A stretch of DNA of 64,000 nucleotides from an uncultured Roseburia sp. (GTDB lineage: Bacteria; Bacillota; Clostridia; Lachnospirales; Lachnospiraceae), in NCBI GenBank assembly GCA_947567625.1, contig CANONN010000001.1:1-64000 (forward strand), in the 5' to 3' direction. Below the pieces are notes generated by a model. It had not been told where the DNA came from. It did no database searches and saw only the letters and a program-made list of their open reading frames with translations. Position numbers and translations under genes: made by a program. This document shows, in pieces, positions 31,950-40,228 of this stretch (the first letter of the stretch is position 1; each line of letters starts with the position of its first letter).

Positions 31950-33347
31950 TCAGGCCATATTGCCATAATAAGGTCTGGTCGCAATCTTGTCCGGTCTCTT
32001 GTAGAATTCGATCTCCTGTGCGAAATTATGGACACTGAAACGCATATCGTCAATATAGACGATAACGCCCGGGTAAACGCTGTGCGTCACGGTAACCGTA
32101 GCGCCTTTGCCACGCTCTACCAGGCTGCGCATTTTCTTCGCCTCCACCTCATCGCTGGCCAATGTCGCGGTTTCCTGGATTTTGACGCGCAACAGCGACA
32201 TACGCCGCGGATCATTGGCATAGCTGACTCCCTGCGCCGCCTCTAACGCGGCAAACTTGGCAAGCCCCTCCTCGATGCGGTCAAGGTTCTCCCGCTTCTC
32301 CTGCATACTCACTTCCAGGGCGCGCAGCTTGATACAGGTCTCGGTCTCGGCGCCCACCGTCACCTCCGTCTTCTTCTCAGCGTCATTTCCAAGGCAGTAT
32401 ACCTCTACGCCCTCCACCGCGCGGACATCTCCGCCGATGATCTTGCCCTTTTTGCCGCTGATGACAATCCGGCTCTTGCAGTGTACCACGCAGTCTAAGA
32501 GCACATCCGTTTGCAGCATACCGTCGCACTCGATTCTGGTAAACTCAAAGAATCGCGCCGTGACGTTGCCTTTCGTGCGCACCAGCGCTTTGTTGCCGCC
32601 CTGCATACCGTTTCTGAGAATGATGTCTTTGCCCGCGTTGAGCTCACATCCCTCCACCATGCCGTCCACAGTGATGGAACCGGTGGCCTTGATGGCTACG
32701 CCGCTCTCCACATTGCCGTGCACTACCACGTCGCCGTGAAAATCGATGTTGCCAATCCGCAGATCGACATTTCCGAACACTTCATGAATCTGCTGGATGA
32801 TGATGCGGTCATTCTGCATCTCGATCTTGCCGTCCATGGAAGACACATAGGAGACATTGTCGTCGCCCTTTGTAAATCCTTTGCCCTTTAATGCCTGCTG
32901 CTCTCTGGCGCGCTTTGCCTGCAATACCTGTCCTTTGACGTTGACGCCGTCCTTGCCTGGAATCGCAGGATGATACACGGCGATCACCTGTCCCTCCACG
33001 ACCTCCTCGATGCTGTGCACGGACCAATAATCCACCGAGCCGTCAGGAAGCACCTTGGGTTTTTTATCCACGGTAGTATCAAAATTATATTCATAATAGC
33101 CGTCGATACCATCCACAGGCACAACACCGCTCGCCACCAGGCGCTCTTCATCATACGCTCTGTCATTGATCATCGCTGTGAGAATATCCTGATCTATGCC
33201 GGCATGCACTCCAGACTCCGTCAACGTCTGTAGCAAAAGAGGCAGCTTATACTCTTCCCCCTCCTCAGGCTTTGGTAAGGACATATAAGCTTCCATGTTA
33301 TCGTATTTAATTCTAACTGTTGGTTTTAGGCTTATTGTTTCTGGCAT
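31950..33347 (-). CDS. FapA family protein (DUF342)
   Basis: A 465-residue cytoplasmic protein. The N-terminal 150 residues are the mixed alpha/beta FapA_N-like part; the centre (about 160-330) is a right-handed beta-solenoid rich in G/V/D turns (GNVDLRIGNIDFHGDVVVHG); the C-terminus contains a coiled coil (about 350-400) and a small beta domain. DUF342 proteins are widespread in sporulating and motile clostridia and are thought to be polymerising scaffolds; the exact role is unknown. ATG 33347 (MPETISLKP) is five nt after GGGGAG. It has its own promoter and terminator. Confidence 0.87.
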   Translation of the reverse strand: MPETISLKPTVRIKYDNMEAYMSLPKPEEGEEYKLPLLLQTLTESGVHAGIDQDILTAMINDRAYDEERLVASGVVPVDGIDGYYEYNFDTTVDKKPKVLPDGSVDYWSVHSIEEVVEGQVIAVYHPAIPGKDGVNVKGQVLQAKRAREQQALKGKGFTKGDDNVSYVSSMDGKIEMQNDRIIIQQIHEVFGNVDLRIGNIDFHGDVVVHGNVESGVAIKATGSITVDGMVEGCELNAGKDIILRNGMQGGNKALVRTKGNVTARFFEFTRIECDGMLQTDVLLDCVVHCKSRIVISGKKGKIIGGDVRAVEGVEVYCLGNDAEKKTEVTVGAETETCIKLRALEVSMQEKRENLDRIEEGLAKFAALEAAQGVSYANDPRRMSLLRVKIQETATLASDEVEAKKMRSLVERGKGATVTVTHSVYPGVIVYIDDMRFSVHNFAQEIEFYKRPDKIATRPYYGNMA

Positions 33348-33397
33348 AATAACTCCCCGTTTCGTTATATGTCTCAAATAATTCTATATACATCTCT

Positions 33398-33426
33398 ATA
33401 ATACTATTTTCCTACCATTTTTTCAA
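33398..33426 (-). promoter_or_regulatory. Promoter of the FapA-like gene
   Basis: -35 TTGAAA (33426-33421), 17-bp spacer, -10 TATTAT (33403-33398); leader of about 45 nt. Confidence 0.7.
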
Positions 33427-33456
33427 GAACTATCTGACAATATCAACCAATTTTTC

Positions 33457-33534
33457 GTAACTATTCCGCCTTCGGCTTCATAGTTACGGAATCCGGCTCA
33501 TTTAAAGTTTGTCTTCGCCAAAGAGCCGGATTCC
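33457..33534. repeat. Two adjacent hairpins, the second of a recurring loop family (copy A)
   Basis: Hairpin 1: GTAACTAT (33457-33464) with ATAGTTAC (33480-33487). Hairpin 2: GGAATCCGGCTC (33488-33499) with GAGCCGGATTCC (33523-33534), 12 perfect pairs, whose 23-nt loop begins ATTTAAAGT. The same loop start follows a different stem at 38492-38532. No U-run follows either. Confidence 0.6.
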
Positions 33535-33541
33535 CGCTTGG

Positions 33542-33591
33542 CTAGATATACGCGTTCTTACGGACTTTGCAGCGAGTGCAAAGTCCTGAGC
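33542..33591. repeat. Dispersed 50-bp palindromic element, copy 2
   Basis: Reverse complement of 13366-13415 with one difference (ACGCG against ACGTG). The core hairpin is at 33562-33586. It lies in the 3' untranslated stretch after valS, in the gene-free interval 33427-33658. Confidence 0.85.
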
Positions 33592-33615
33592 AAACTGTTA
33601 CAATTTTTCTTAAAC

Positions 33616-33652
33616 GCCTGTAACCGCAATGACAAGCTGTCCTGTTACAGGC
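33616..33652 (-). terminator. Hairpin after valS
   Basis: Arms GCCTGTAAC (33616-33624) and GTTACAGGC (33644-33652), 9 perfect pairs, starting 7 nt past the valS stop. The following minus-strand sequence GTTTAAGAAAAATTG has only a weak U-run, so termination may be inefficient. Confidence 0.5.
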
Positions 33653-33658
33653 AAAAAA

Positions 33659-36313
33659 CTACCGTGCCATCGCCGCAAGGCGCTCCGCCACCTGCGCCAT
33701 CATCTGCTCGTAGCCCGCGAGCTTTTCCTTCTCTTCCTGCACCTTTGCGGCCGGGGCTTTGCTTATAAACTTCTCATTGGACAACATTCCTTTGGAGCGC
33801 GCCAGCTCTTTCTCCAGGCGTTCCTTTTCTTTCAGGAGACGTTCCCTCTCCTTCTCAAAATCCACGAGATCTTCCAGCGGCAGATAAAGCGTAGCGCCCG
33901 GAATCACTACCGACACCGCGTTTTCTTCGATGCCGCTCAAATCAACCTGCACGCTGACCTCGCTGGCTCCCGCCAGATTCCGGTACACCTCTTCATTTTG
34001 GGTAAACAGCTCGCGCAGTCCCTGCTCCTCGGATACGATAAACACTTTCGCTTTTCTCGACGGCGGAACCTCCATGTCGGCGCGCACACCGCGGATGCCC
34101 CGCACCAAGTCCTTACAGTGTTCCACGGCCTCTTCTTCCGCTTGAAAATTCCATTCTTCCCTGTATTCCGGCCATGTTGCCAGCATAATGGTCTCTTCCT
34201 GGGGATGGAGCGTGCAGAAAATCTCTTCCGTGATAAACGGCATAAACGGATGCAGCAATTTTAACGCCTCGGTCAATACTGTGCGCAGCGTCCAGAAAGC
34301 CGCATTGGCAGACGCTGGGTCACTTTCTTTTTGATAGGTGCGCGTTTTGGTGATCTCGATATACCAGTCACAGAACTCGTCCCAGATAAAATCATAGACT
34401 TTTTGCACCGCAATCCCCATCTCAAATTTGTCCATATTTTCGGTCACGTCTTTGGCGAGGGTATTGATTCTCGACAAAATCCATTTGTCGGCCGTATGCA
34501 GATCGTCTAAGCCCACGTCGGCGGACTCGTCGGCATTTTCCAGATTCATCATAATAAAACGCGATGCGTTCCACACTTTGTTGGCAAAGTTGCGCGACGC
34601 CTCCACGCGTTCCCAGTAGAAACGCATATCATTGCCGGGCGCATTGCCGGTAATCAGCGTCAGCCGCAGGGCGTCCGCGCCGTATTTGTCCACCACCTCA
34701 AGCGGGTCAATCCCGTTTCCGAGAGATTTGCTCATTTTCCTTCCCTGGGAATCCCGCACCAGCCCGTGGAAGAGTACCGTGTGGAACGGCGCCTTTCCCG
34801 TGTGCTCATAACCGGAAAATATCATGCGGATGACCCAGAAGAATATAATGTCGTATCCGGTCACCAGCACGTCGGTCGGATAGAAATAATCATAGTCCTC
34901 CGTCTGCTGTGGCCAGCCCAGCGTGGAAAACGGCCAAAGCGCCGACGAAAACCAGGTGTCCAGCGTATCCGGATCCTGCTCCATATGGGTACAGCCGCAT
35001 TTGAGGCATTTCTCCGGTGCAGTCTTGGCTACCACCATCTCAGCACATTCTTTGCAGTAGTAAGCCGGAATCCTGTGCCCCCACCAGAGCTGTCTGGAGA
35101 TGCACCAGTCGCGGATATTGTCGGTCCAGTTGAAATATATTTTTTCCATGCGCTTGGGCAAAAGCTTGACGTCTCCGTTTTTTACGGCCTCCACGGCGGG
35201 CTTTATCAGCTCGTCCATCTTCACAAACCACTGCTGCTTGACCATCGGCTCTACGGTAGTGCCGCAACGGTCGTGTGTCCCAACGTTGTGGGAGTGCGGT
35301 TCGGTTTTCACCAAGAGCCCCATCGCCTCCAATTCCTCGAGCATCGCCCGCCTGCACGCATAGCGGTCCATGCCCGCGTATTTGCCGGCATAATGGTTCA
35401 TGGTCGCATCATCGTTGATCACGGTGATCTCCTCTAAATTATGGCGTTTGCCCACTTCAAAATCGTTGGGGTCATGGGCCGGCGTGATCTTTACACAGCC
35501 GGTTCCAAACTCTTGGTCGACGTAGGCGTCCGCAATCACCGGAATCTCGCGGTCCGTAAGCGGCAGCTTTAAAGTCTTGCCCACGATATCTTTGTAGCGC
35601 GCATCGTCGGGATTCACGGCAACGGCGGTATCGCCGAACATCGTCTCCGGCCGCGTCGTTGCAATCTCCACAAACCGCCCCTCCTCGCCGGCAACCGGAT
35701 AGTTGATATGCCAGAAATGTCCCTCCTGCTCCTCGTGCTCCACCTCGGCATCCGAGATAGACGTCTTGCAGACCGGACACCAGTTGACGATGCGGCTGCC
35801 CTTGTAAATCATACCCTTATGATATAATTTGACAAACACATCCAGCACGGCGTCCGAGCAGCCCTCGTCCATGGTAAAACGCGTCCTCTGCCAGTCCGCG
35901 GCCGAACCCATCTTTTTGAGCTGGCTGATGATGCGGTTGCCGTACTCTTCTTTCCATTCCCAGCATCTGCGCAGAAATCCTTCTCTGCCGAGCTCCCGCT
36001 TGTCCACGCCCTGCTCCTTTAAGGTCTCGATCACACGCACCTCAGTGGCGATGGAGGCGTGGTCCGTACCCGGCTGCCAGAGCGCGTTGTAGCCCTGCAT
36101 CTTCTTATAACGAATCAATATATCCTGCATCGTATTGTCAAGCGCATGTCCCGCGTGAAGCTGCCCGGTGATGTTGGGCGGCGGCATGACGATCGTAAAC
36201 GGCTTCTTGCTGCGGTCCACTTCCGCGTGAAAATAACCGTTGTCCTCCCACTTTTTGTATAAACGTTCCTCAATCCCTTTGGGGTCGTAGGTCTTTGCCA
36301 ATTCTTTTCCCAT
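33659..36313 (-). CDS. valS: Valyl-tRNA synthetase
   Basis: An 884-residue class I synthetase charging tRNA-Val. The HIGH motif appears as HAGHA in PPPNITGQLHAGHALD, the KMSKS loop as GRKMSKSLGNG. The CP1 editing domain lies between (about 190-330), the anticodon-binding domain at about 600-740, and the C-terminal 65 residues are the tRNA-binding coiled coil. ATG 36313 (MGKELAKTYDP) follows GGAG by 7 nt; frames open further upstream are not conserved. Expression is controlled by a T-box leader, but 311 nt of repeat-rich sequence separate the T-box terminator from the start codon. Confidence 0.97.
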   Translation of the reverse strand: MGKELAKTYDPKGIEERLYKKWEDNGYFHAEVDRSKKPFTIVMPPPNITGQLHAGHALDNTMQDILIRYKKMQGYNALWQPGTDHASIATEVRVIETLKEQGVDKRELGREGFLRRCWEWKEEYGNRIISQLKKMGSAADWQRTRFTMDEGCSDAVLDVFVKLYHKGMIYKGSRIVNWCPVCKTSISDAEVEHEEQEGHFWHINYPVAGEEGRFVEIATTRPETMFGDTAVAVNPDDARYKDIVGKTLKLPLTDREIPVIADAYVDQEFGTGCVKITPAHDPNDFEVGKRHNLEEITVINDDATMNHYAGKYAGMDRYACRRAMLEELEAMGLLVKTEPHSHNVGTHDRCGTTVEPMVKQQWFVKMDELIKPAVEAVKNGDVKLLPKRMEKIYFNWTDNIRDWCISRQLWWGHRIPAYYCKECAEMVVAKTAPEKCLKCGCTHMEQDPDTLDTWFSSALWPFSTLGWPQQTEDYDYFYPTDVLVTGYDIIFFWVIRMIFSGYEHTGKAPFHTVLFHGLVRDSQGRKMSKSLGNGIDPLEVVDKYGADALRLTLITGNAPGNDMRFYWERVEASRNFANKVWNASRFIMMNLENADESADVGLDDLHTADKWILSRINTLAKDVTENMDKFEMGIAVQKVYDFIWDEFCDWYIEITKTRTYQKESDPASANAAFWTLRTVLTEALKLLHPFMPFITEEIFCTLHPQEETIMLATWPEYREEWNFQAEEEAVEHCKDLVRGIRGVRADMEVPPSRKAKVFIVSEEQGLRELFTQNEEVYRNLAGASEVSVQVDLSGIEENAVSVVIPGATLYLPLEDLVDFEKERERLLKEKERLEKELARSKGMLSNEKFISKAPAAKVQEEKEKLAGYEQMMAQVAERLAAMAR

Positions 36314-36624
36314 GATTTTCTCCATTTCTGCATTGCGAACTATGTTCGCATTAGCTTTATTGCGCATATCGAGTTTGTGTAAGCCATAAATGGCTTTGCA
36401 GCGCGCAGACACAAATCTCGCGATTGAAAATTTTAATTTTCAATCTTGCTCCTCTCTCTTTTTGATGCGTCTGGCGACGCAATTTCCTAACTCGAGTAGG
36501 GAAGAACCGTCTTCCCCTACTCGCCGCGCGGGGTGCGTGCAGCAAAGCTGCTAATTTCCTTACGCTCCCCTGTGCAATCGGGTAGGGAAGAGTTTCCCCC
36601 TACTCGCCGCGCTCCCCCTGCGCA
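36314..36624 (-). other. Repeat-rich spacer between the valS T-box and valS
   Basis: No gene is seen in these 311 bp. Two diverged tandem copies (about 36480-36541 and 36552-36623) share AATTTCCT, a hairpin made of GAGTAGGG/CCCCTACTC-like arms, and CTCGCCGCGC. A GCGTC/GACGC hairpin at about 36468-36481 recurs at 44769-44796. Such spacing is much longer than in usual T-box genes. Confidence 0.6.
36457..36489. repeat. Short dispersed stem-loop, copy 1
   Basis: CTTTTTGATGCGTCTGGCGA followed by CGCAATTTCCTAA is matched at 44764-44796 by CTTTTGGATGTGTCTGACGA followed by CGCAGTTTCCTTAA, with about five differences. The core is the small inverted repeat GCGTC/GACGC. Confidence 0.5.
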
Positions 36625-36909
36625 TAAAAAATACCCTCTACGTTCCGACAAACGTAAAGGGCGTATTAGCGCGGTACCACCTTTGTTATCCGCCCAATGG
36701 CAGATCTCTCATTCTCCATCCAGTAACGCGGATGAAACGGAACTGCTTATGCTCCCTGGCTTTCTGGGCAGTCCGGTTCAAAAGCTACTTCCATGTACGG
36801 TTCCTGTGAGAAACCTTGCAGCCCGTGGGTTTCTCTCTCTGGCAGGGGGCGATACATGTACTCCTCTCTCTCATCACCGTTTGCTGTGCGTATGAATCAC
36901 ACCATAATA
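36625..36909 (-). promoter_or_regulatory. T-box riboswitch of valS
   Basis: The T-box core AAAGGTGGTACCGCG is at 36684-36670. It precedes an intrinsic terminator whose arms CGCCCTTTACGTT and AACGTAGAGGGT are followed by six U (36665-36625). Upstream is a stem I with AGTA on one side and GGAAGTAGC on the other; GTA (36789-36787) is a valine codon in the specifier position, in agreement with the gene controlled. Uncharged tRNA-Val would stabilise the antiterminator. The leader starts near 36909. Confidence 0.95.
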
Positions 36910-36915
36910 TACTAT

Positions 36916-36944
36916 ATAATACAAATGTGGGCTGTTTTTGTCAA
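36916..36944 (-). promoter_or_regulatory. Promoter of the valS transcript
   Basis: -35 TTGACA (36944-36939), 17-bp spacer, -10 TATTAT (36921-36916). No terminator for the RNase III gene is evident in the 50 bp upstream. Confidence 0.8.
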
Positions 36945-36995
36945 GAAGCAATTTTGTCTCATCAAACGAATCCAGTTTCATAATTAAAACACTAT

Positions 36996-38147
36996 TTAGA
37001 CATTCTTCTCATCCTCCTCAATAACATAATATAACATTTCTAAAGCCGATAACTTTTTTGATTCCTTTTTGGATGATGACTTTGAAACAAAAATCCTGTT
37101 ATATTCTTTGATTATACATCGACATTTCCAAATTGGATTTCCATTATTGTCATGTATTTCTTTAAAATCATAGACAGGAATTGAAAAATAACCTCTGCGG
37201 GCAAGGATTTCAAGTTGATTTATTGCGCTTTCTTTTGCAGGCTTATCTATCTCGTCACGCATGGTCATAGATTGGATGTATCCGTTTTCTTTCAAATATT
37301 CATACGCTAATTTGCAGACATTCATTCGAGCCTCGCTTTTAGAAACGCCAAATCCACGAAAAATAGGGAGACTGTCTAAAAGTTTTAATTCACAGTGAAA
37401 TTTTAAGCGGGAATAATCGTATCCCAACACAGGAAAATGCTGTGAAATACCTTTAAAAGGGAGATACCAGGAAGATTCATAGGATTGCTCCTTAAACCAA
37501 AACCACGGAACCACATGATTTGTTTCCATTTCCCAGTCATAAATCATTCTTACATAATTATCGTCACTATCGTTTTCTATAAAATCTTCAGGTAAAAGCA
37601 TTGCTTCAACAACCGACTGAATTACAGAAAAATCCCACCCGCTATCGAGCGTTACTGCACCGACGATTGCCTCAAATAGGTCTTCTTTTACAGACATCTC
37701 ATTTATAACATTGTTTTTAATATCACTGTTACCCATTATCAAATATTCTGCAAATCCCATTTCAACCATTCTTCTGGCAAGGTTTTTCTTTTCCACCATC
37801 CGACTTTTTAATCTCGTAAGTTCACCTTCCGAACGGTCACAGGAAAATTCATTCGCACCATCGCAAATGTCTGCATCCTTCTGACGACGAATTTCTTTTT
37901 CCCAAGCGTTAAATGTTGTCCCGTCTACCGGATCGCCATTTTTCATTTTTCCGTATTTGGCAATCAGTAATTTAATAACTGCGAAGTCGAGAGCTTTGTC
38001 CCCGATAAATTCAAGAACCTCGTTATTCTCTCCACCGTTTTCCTCCGAGTAGGAACGCCTTGTGAACGCCTGATCTAGCAAATCAAGATTATGAAATTGA
38101 TACCCGATCTGTGCCTGAACCATATTGTAAACTAATTCTCTTCCCAT
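36996..38147 (-). CDS. Orphan RNase III-like protein with C-terminal dsRNA-binding domain
   Basis: A 383-residue protein. The RNase III signature is NEVLEFIGDKALDF (about 46-59) and the second catalytic block EDLFEAIVGAVTLDSG (about 165-180); by comparison with E. coli RNase III the glutamates and aspartates of both blocks (E38, E41, D45, D114, E117 equivalents) are kept. About 110 residues separate the blocks, longer than in housekeeping RNase III. A middle region (about 200-310) is unfamiliar, and the last 70 residues look like a dsRNA-binding domain (SAINQLEILARRG...KKLSALEML). Housekeeping rnc is about 230 residues and usually sits by smc/ftsY, so this is a paralogue. It is AT-rich, monocistronic, with a strong promoter and long leader; ATG 38147 follows AAAGG by 7 nt. 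Confidence 0.85.
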   Translation of the reverse strand: MGRELVYNMVQAQIGYQFHNLDLLDQAFTRRSYSEENGGENNEVLEFIGDKALDFAVIKLLIAKYGKMKNGDPVDGTTFNAWEKEIRRQKDADICDGANEFSCDRSEGELTRLKSRMVEKKNLARRMVEMGFAEYLIMGNSDIKNNVINEMSVKEDLFEAIVGAVTLDSGWDFSVIQSVVEAMLLPEDFIENDSDDNYVRMIYDWEMETNHVVPWFWFKEQSYESSWYLPFKGISQHFPVLGYDYSRLKFHCELKLLDSLPIFRGFGVSKSEARMNVCKLAYEYLKENGYIQSMTMRDEIDKPAKESAINQLEILARRGYFSIPVYDFKEIHDNNGNPIWKCRCIIKEYNRIFVSKSSSKKESKKLSALEMLYYVIEEDEKNV

Positions 38148-38354
38148 AAAAAAACCTTTCAATAAAAATATTTTTACTAAAAGGCATAATAATAGCCTGA
38201 CAGACGCACTTCTCCCGTACGCAAAGAAGCTTCGCCAGACCTAATAGATTAAATTTAATTCTTTGTTTTCGTTTGTTTACCCGGGTTCACTTTCATAAAC
38301 AGGAATAAACACCAGAATACAATGTCTGAAATTTAACTTATTATGCCTCAAAAC
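38148..38354 (-). promoter_or_regulatory. Long structured leader of the RNase III-like gene
   Basis: About 200 nt of untranslated RNA. The first nucleotides contain AGGCATAATAA (38348-38338), which pairs perfectly over 11 bp with TTATTATGCCT (38192-38182) near the ribosome site. Inside are a palindrome ATTAAATTTAAT and two exclusive hairpins: GCGAAG/CTTTGC, or CTTCT/AGAAG using the same CTTCT. No long ORF fits. It could be an autoregulatory RNase III target or an attenuator. Confidence 0.6.
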
Positions 38355-38360
38355 GCTTTT

Positions 38361-38389
38361 ACTATATCATGGATTTTGTATGATGTCAA
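38361..38389 (-). promoter_or_regulatory. Strong promoter of the RNase III-like gene
   Basis: -35 TTGACA (38389-38384), 17-bp spacer, -10 TATAGT (38366-38361) with an upstream TGA (extended). Near-consensus; transcription would start about 38354. Confidence 0.8.
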
Positions 38390-38491
38390 ATCCATAGTCC
38401 TAAACCTTCGCAATTCTAAATTTGGGATTACAATTCACACACACCAGATATCATCAAGCTTTTGCTATATGCAGGTGCAAATTGTAACGGA

Positions 38492-38532
38492 GGCTGCCCA
38501 TTTAAAGTCGCCTTTGGCGAATAGGGCAGACC
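38492..38532. repeat. Hairpin of recurring loop family (copy B)
   Basis: Stem CTGCCC (38494-38499) with GGGCAG (38524-38529), extended by GG/CC across a bulge; the loop starts ATTTAAAGT exactly as in copy A at 33500, although the stem bases differ. It sits between the RNase III promoter and the end of the secreted-protein gene. The rest of 38390-38604 shows nothing recognised. Confidence 0.5.
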
Positions 38533-38604
38533 CTGTGGCCCCATAACGGTATTGGCTCCAAGCAATCAGCGGTGTATTTCCCCGCGGCATAGTGTTTTTC
38601 AGCA

Positions 38605-40104
38605 TTATCCCGTTCGCTCGTTCGGTATCTTCCCAATCATCCTAAGCCCGCTGCCGTCGGTATTCATCCGGTACACCAGATTCTCGCTCTCCCAGACATA
38701 CACTTCCACCACAATTTCATCCCCGCTGATCTCCATCGCTGGAAAAGAAAAAGAGGCCAGCCCCCGCGCGCTTGTCAGGTCGCGGTCTAAAGAATCACTT
38801 TCCTGCTCCGCCAGCGGGTGCCGGTACGCAAAAATGACCTCCTTATTTGTCCCGTCCACATCCATACGCTTCAGGCTTATCCCTACCTCAAGCTCTGTTT
38901 CCAAAATGATTTCCCTGCCATCCCGCTTTGCCTTGTACGCGACATTTTCTACAATCCTCGCGGCATAGTAGATTTTCCCCTTGTACAACCTCAGGTGATC
39001 GATGGAGCCCCGCTCTTTCGCCAGCACAGACAAAGTCTTATCGCTCCAGCGGTACATGGCAACATAATAACTGGTGGCGCTCGGGTTTATCGTATATAAG
39101 ACGCAGTCTTCGTCATGATAAAGATCAGGCATGATTCCCCCCGGCAACGTCACCAGCTCATCCACCAAGCCGGCGTCTTCTGCCCACTTTATGGAGGATA
39201 CCTCCCAGTCCGTCACGCGGTCTGTGGCCAAGCACCGTCTCATACTCGCCTGCCGCAGGGTGGGCGCCTCATCCAACGAGAGCTCATAGACAAGATCATA
39301 GGGCGGATTCTCCTCCTTCGCATGTTTCTCCATCTCTTTCCAGTCGCTGCTCCGTTCCTTTCGGATACCGACACCTTTCTCCCAGTCATCTTTTTTATAG
39401 CTCGTCACATATGCTCCACACCCATATTCGCTCTCCGACAGCGCGAGATACCAGGTACCGTTCCTGTAGGTATAAGTAGATTCCTCCCACCATCTCCAGG
39501 CGCTGTCGCCGGCGCAGCTGACCGTAAAGGAAGCGCCGTCCGCGGTAAGCGGCAGATAGGCGTCTTCCGTCATGCCGCCTTCCCTCCTGGCCGGGACCAG
39601 GTTGGCATCCCAAAAATCAAGCCGATATTCCCCCTGTCCTTCACTCGCGATCGCAAACAGGATACGCCAATCAGGAACGGGATAGCTTGCGTCCTCCCCG
39701 AATTTTTTCTGCTGCACGCCGACATAGTCCGCAATCCCATCCCTGTTGAAATCCAGCGTTACGCTGTCCATCAGCTCCCAGCCCTCCGCCAAAAAATCGG
39801 AAATTTCCCGGCCGCTCCAAGGAAGCTTTGGCAATATTTTTGCGGAAGTCCTAAAATCGCCTGTTCGCCCTTCCTGCCCGTCAGCAGGCTCTTTCGTTTC
39901 ATCCAAAGATTTCTCCGTTCCGTCTATGCCTTCCACCGCATCGTCTATACGCCACTCCGTTTTGTCTACACGTTCCTCGTCCAAATACTCCCCTGTCACG
40001 TAGGGAAAATTTTCGAAACCAACAGCCGACGCATCTTCGCAGACCAGAGCACAGAACATAAATAGCATCCATACAAAAAAAGCTTCTGTCAACCGTTTTC
40101 TCAT
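38605..40104 (-). CDS. Secreted protein with C-terminal DUF5050-like propeller
   Basis: A 499-residue exported protein. Residues 1-26 form a signal peptide (MRKRLTEAFFVWMLFMFCAL, then a cleavage-like DASAVG). A low-complexity acidic linker follows, then an FG-GAP/EF-hand-like loop DFNRDGIADYVGV (about 120) as found in integrin-like repeats. The second half has repeated beta-strands with YRWSDKTL, LRLYKGKIYYAA and VYRMNTDGSG, resembling DUF5050/TolB-like propeller blades. ATG 40104 has GGGG six nt upstream. A role in sensing or binding at the surface is plausible; no enzyme motif is visible. Confidence 0.75.
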   Translation of the reverse strand: MRKRLTEAFFVWMLFMFCALVCEDASAVGFENFPYVTGEYLDEERVDKTEWRIDDAVEGIDGTEKSLDETKEPADGQEGRTGDFRTSAKILPKLPWSGREISDFLAEGWELMDSVTLDFNRDGIADYVGVQQKKFGEDASYPVPDWRILFAIASEGQGEYRLDFWDANLVPARREGGMTEDAYLPLTADGASFTVSCAGDSAWRWWEESTYTYRNGTWYLALSESEYGCGAYVTSYKKDDWEKGVGIRKERSSDWKEMEKHAKEENPPYDLVYELSLDEAPTLRQASMRRCLATDRVTDWEVSSIKWAEDAGLVDELVTLPGGIMPDLYHDEDCVLYTINPSATSYYVAMYRWSDKTLSVLAKERGSIDHLRLYKGKIYYAARIVENVAYKAKRDGREIILETELEVGISLKRMDVDGTNKEVIFAYRHPLAEQESDSLDRDLTSARGLASFSFPAMEISGDEIVVEVYVWESENLVYRMNTDGSGLRMIGKIPNERTG

Positions 40105-40228
40105 TCGTTTCCCCTGTACCCTTATCCCTGCCACTTTGCCCGCTATACATACCATACCGCCTGTCATGCGGCCCGTATACCGCTCTTGCCATTTTTATCA
40201 TACAAAAACAACCCCGGATTGTCAAAAA

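Noticed and set aside
36996-38147. The RNase III-like gene as the housekeeping rnc
   Set aside because: Length, AT-rich composition, solitary context and extended central region differ from housekeeping rnc; the usual smc/ftsY/acpP neighbours are absent. It remains formally possible until the rest of the genome is seen.
38190-38260. Plus-strand ACGCAAAG resembling part of a c-di-GMP-I riboswitch
   Set aside because: Only an 8-base match; the GGGCAAACC-like and tetraloop-receptor parts are missing, and no plus-strand gene lies downstream.
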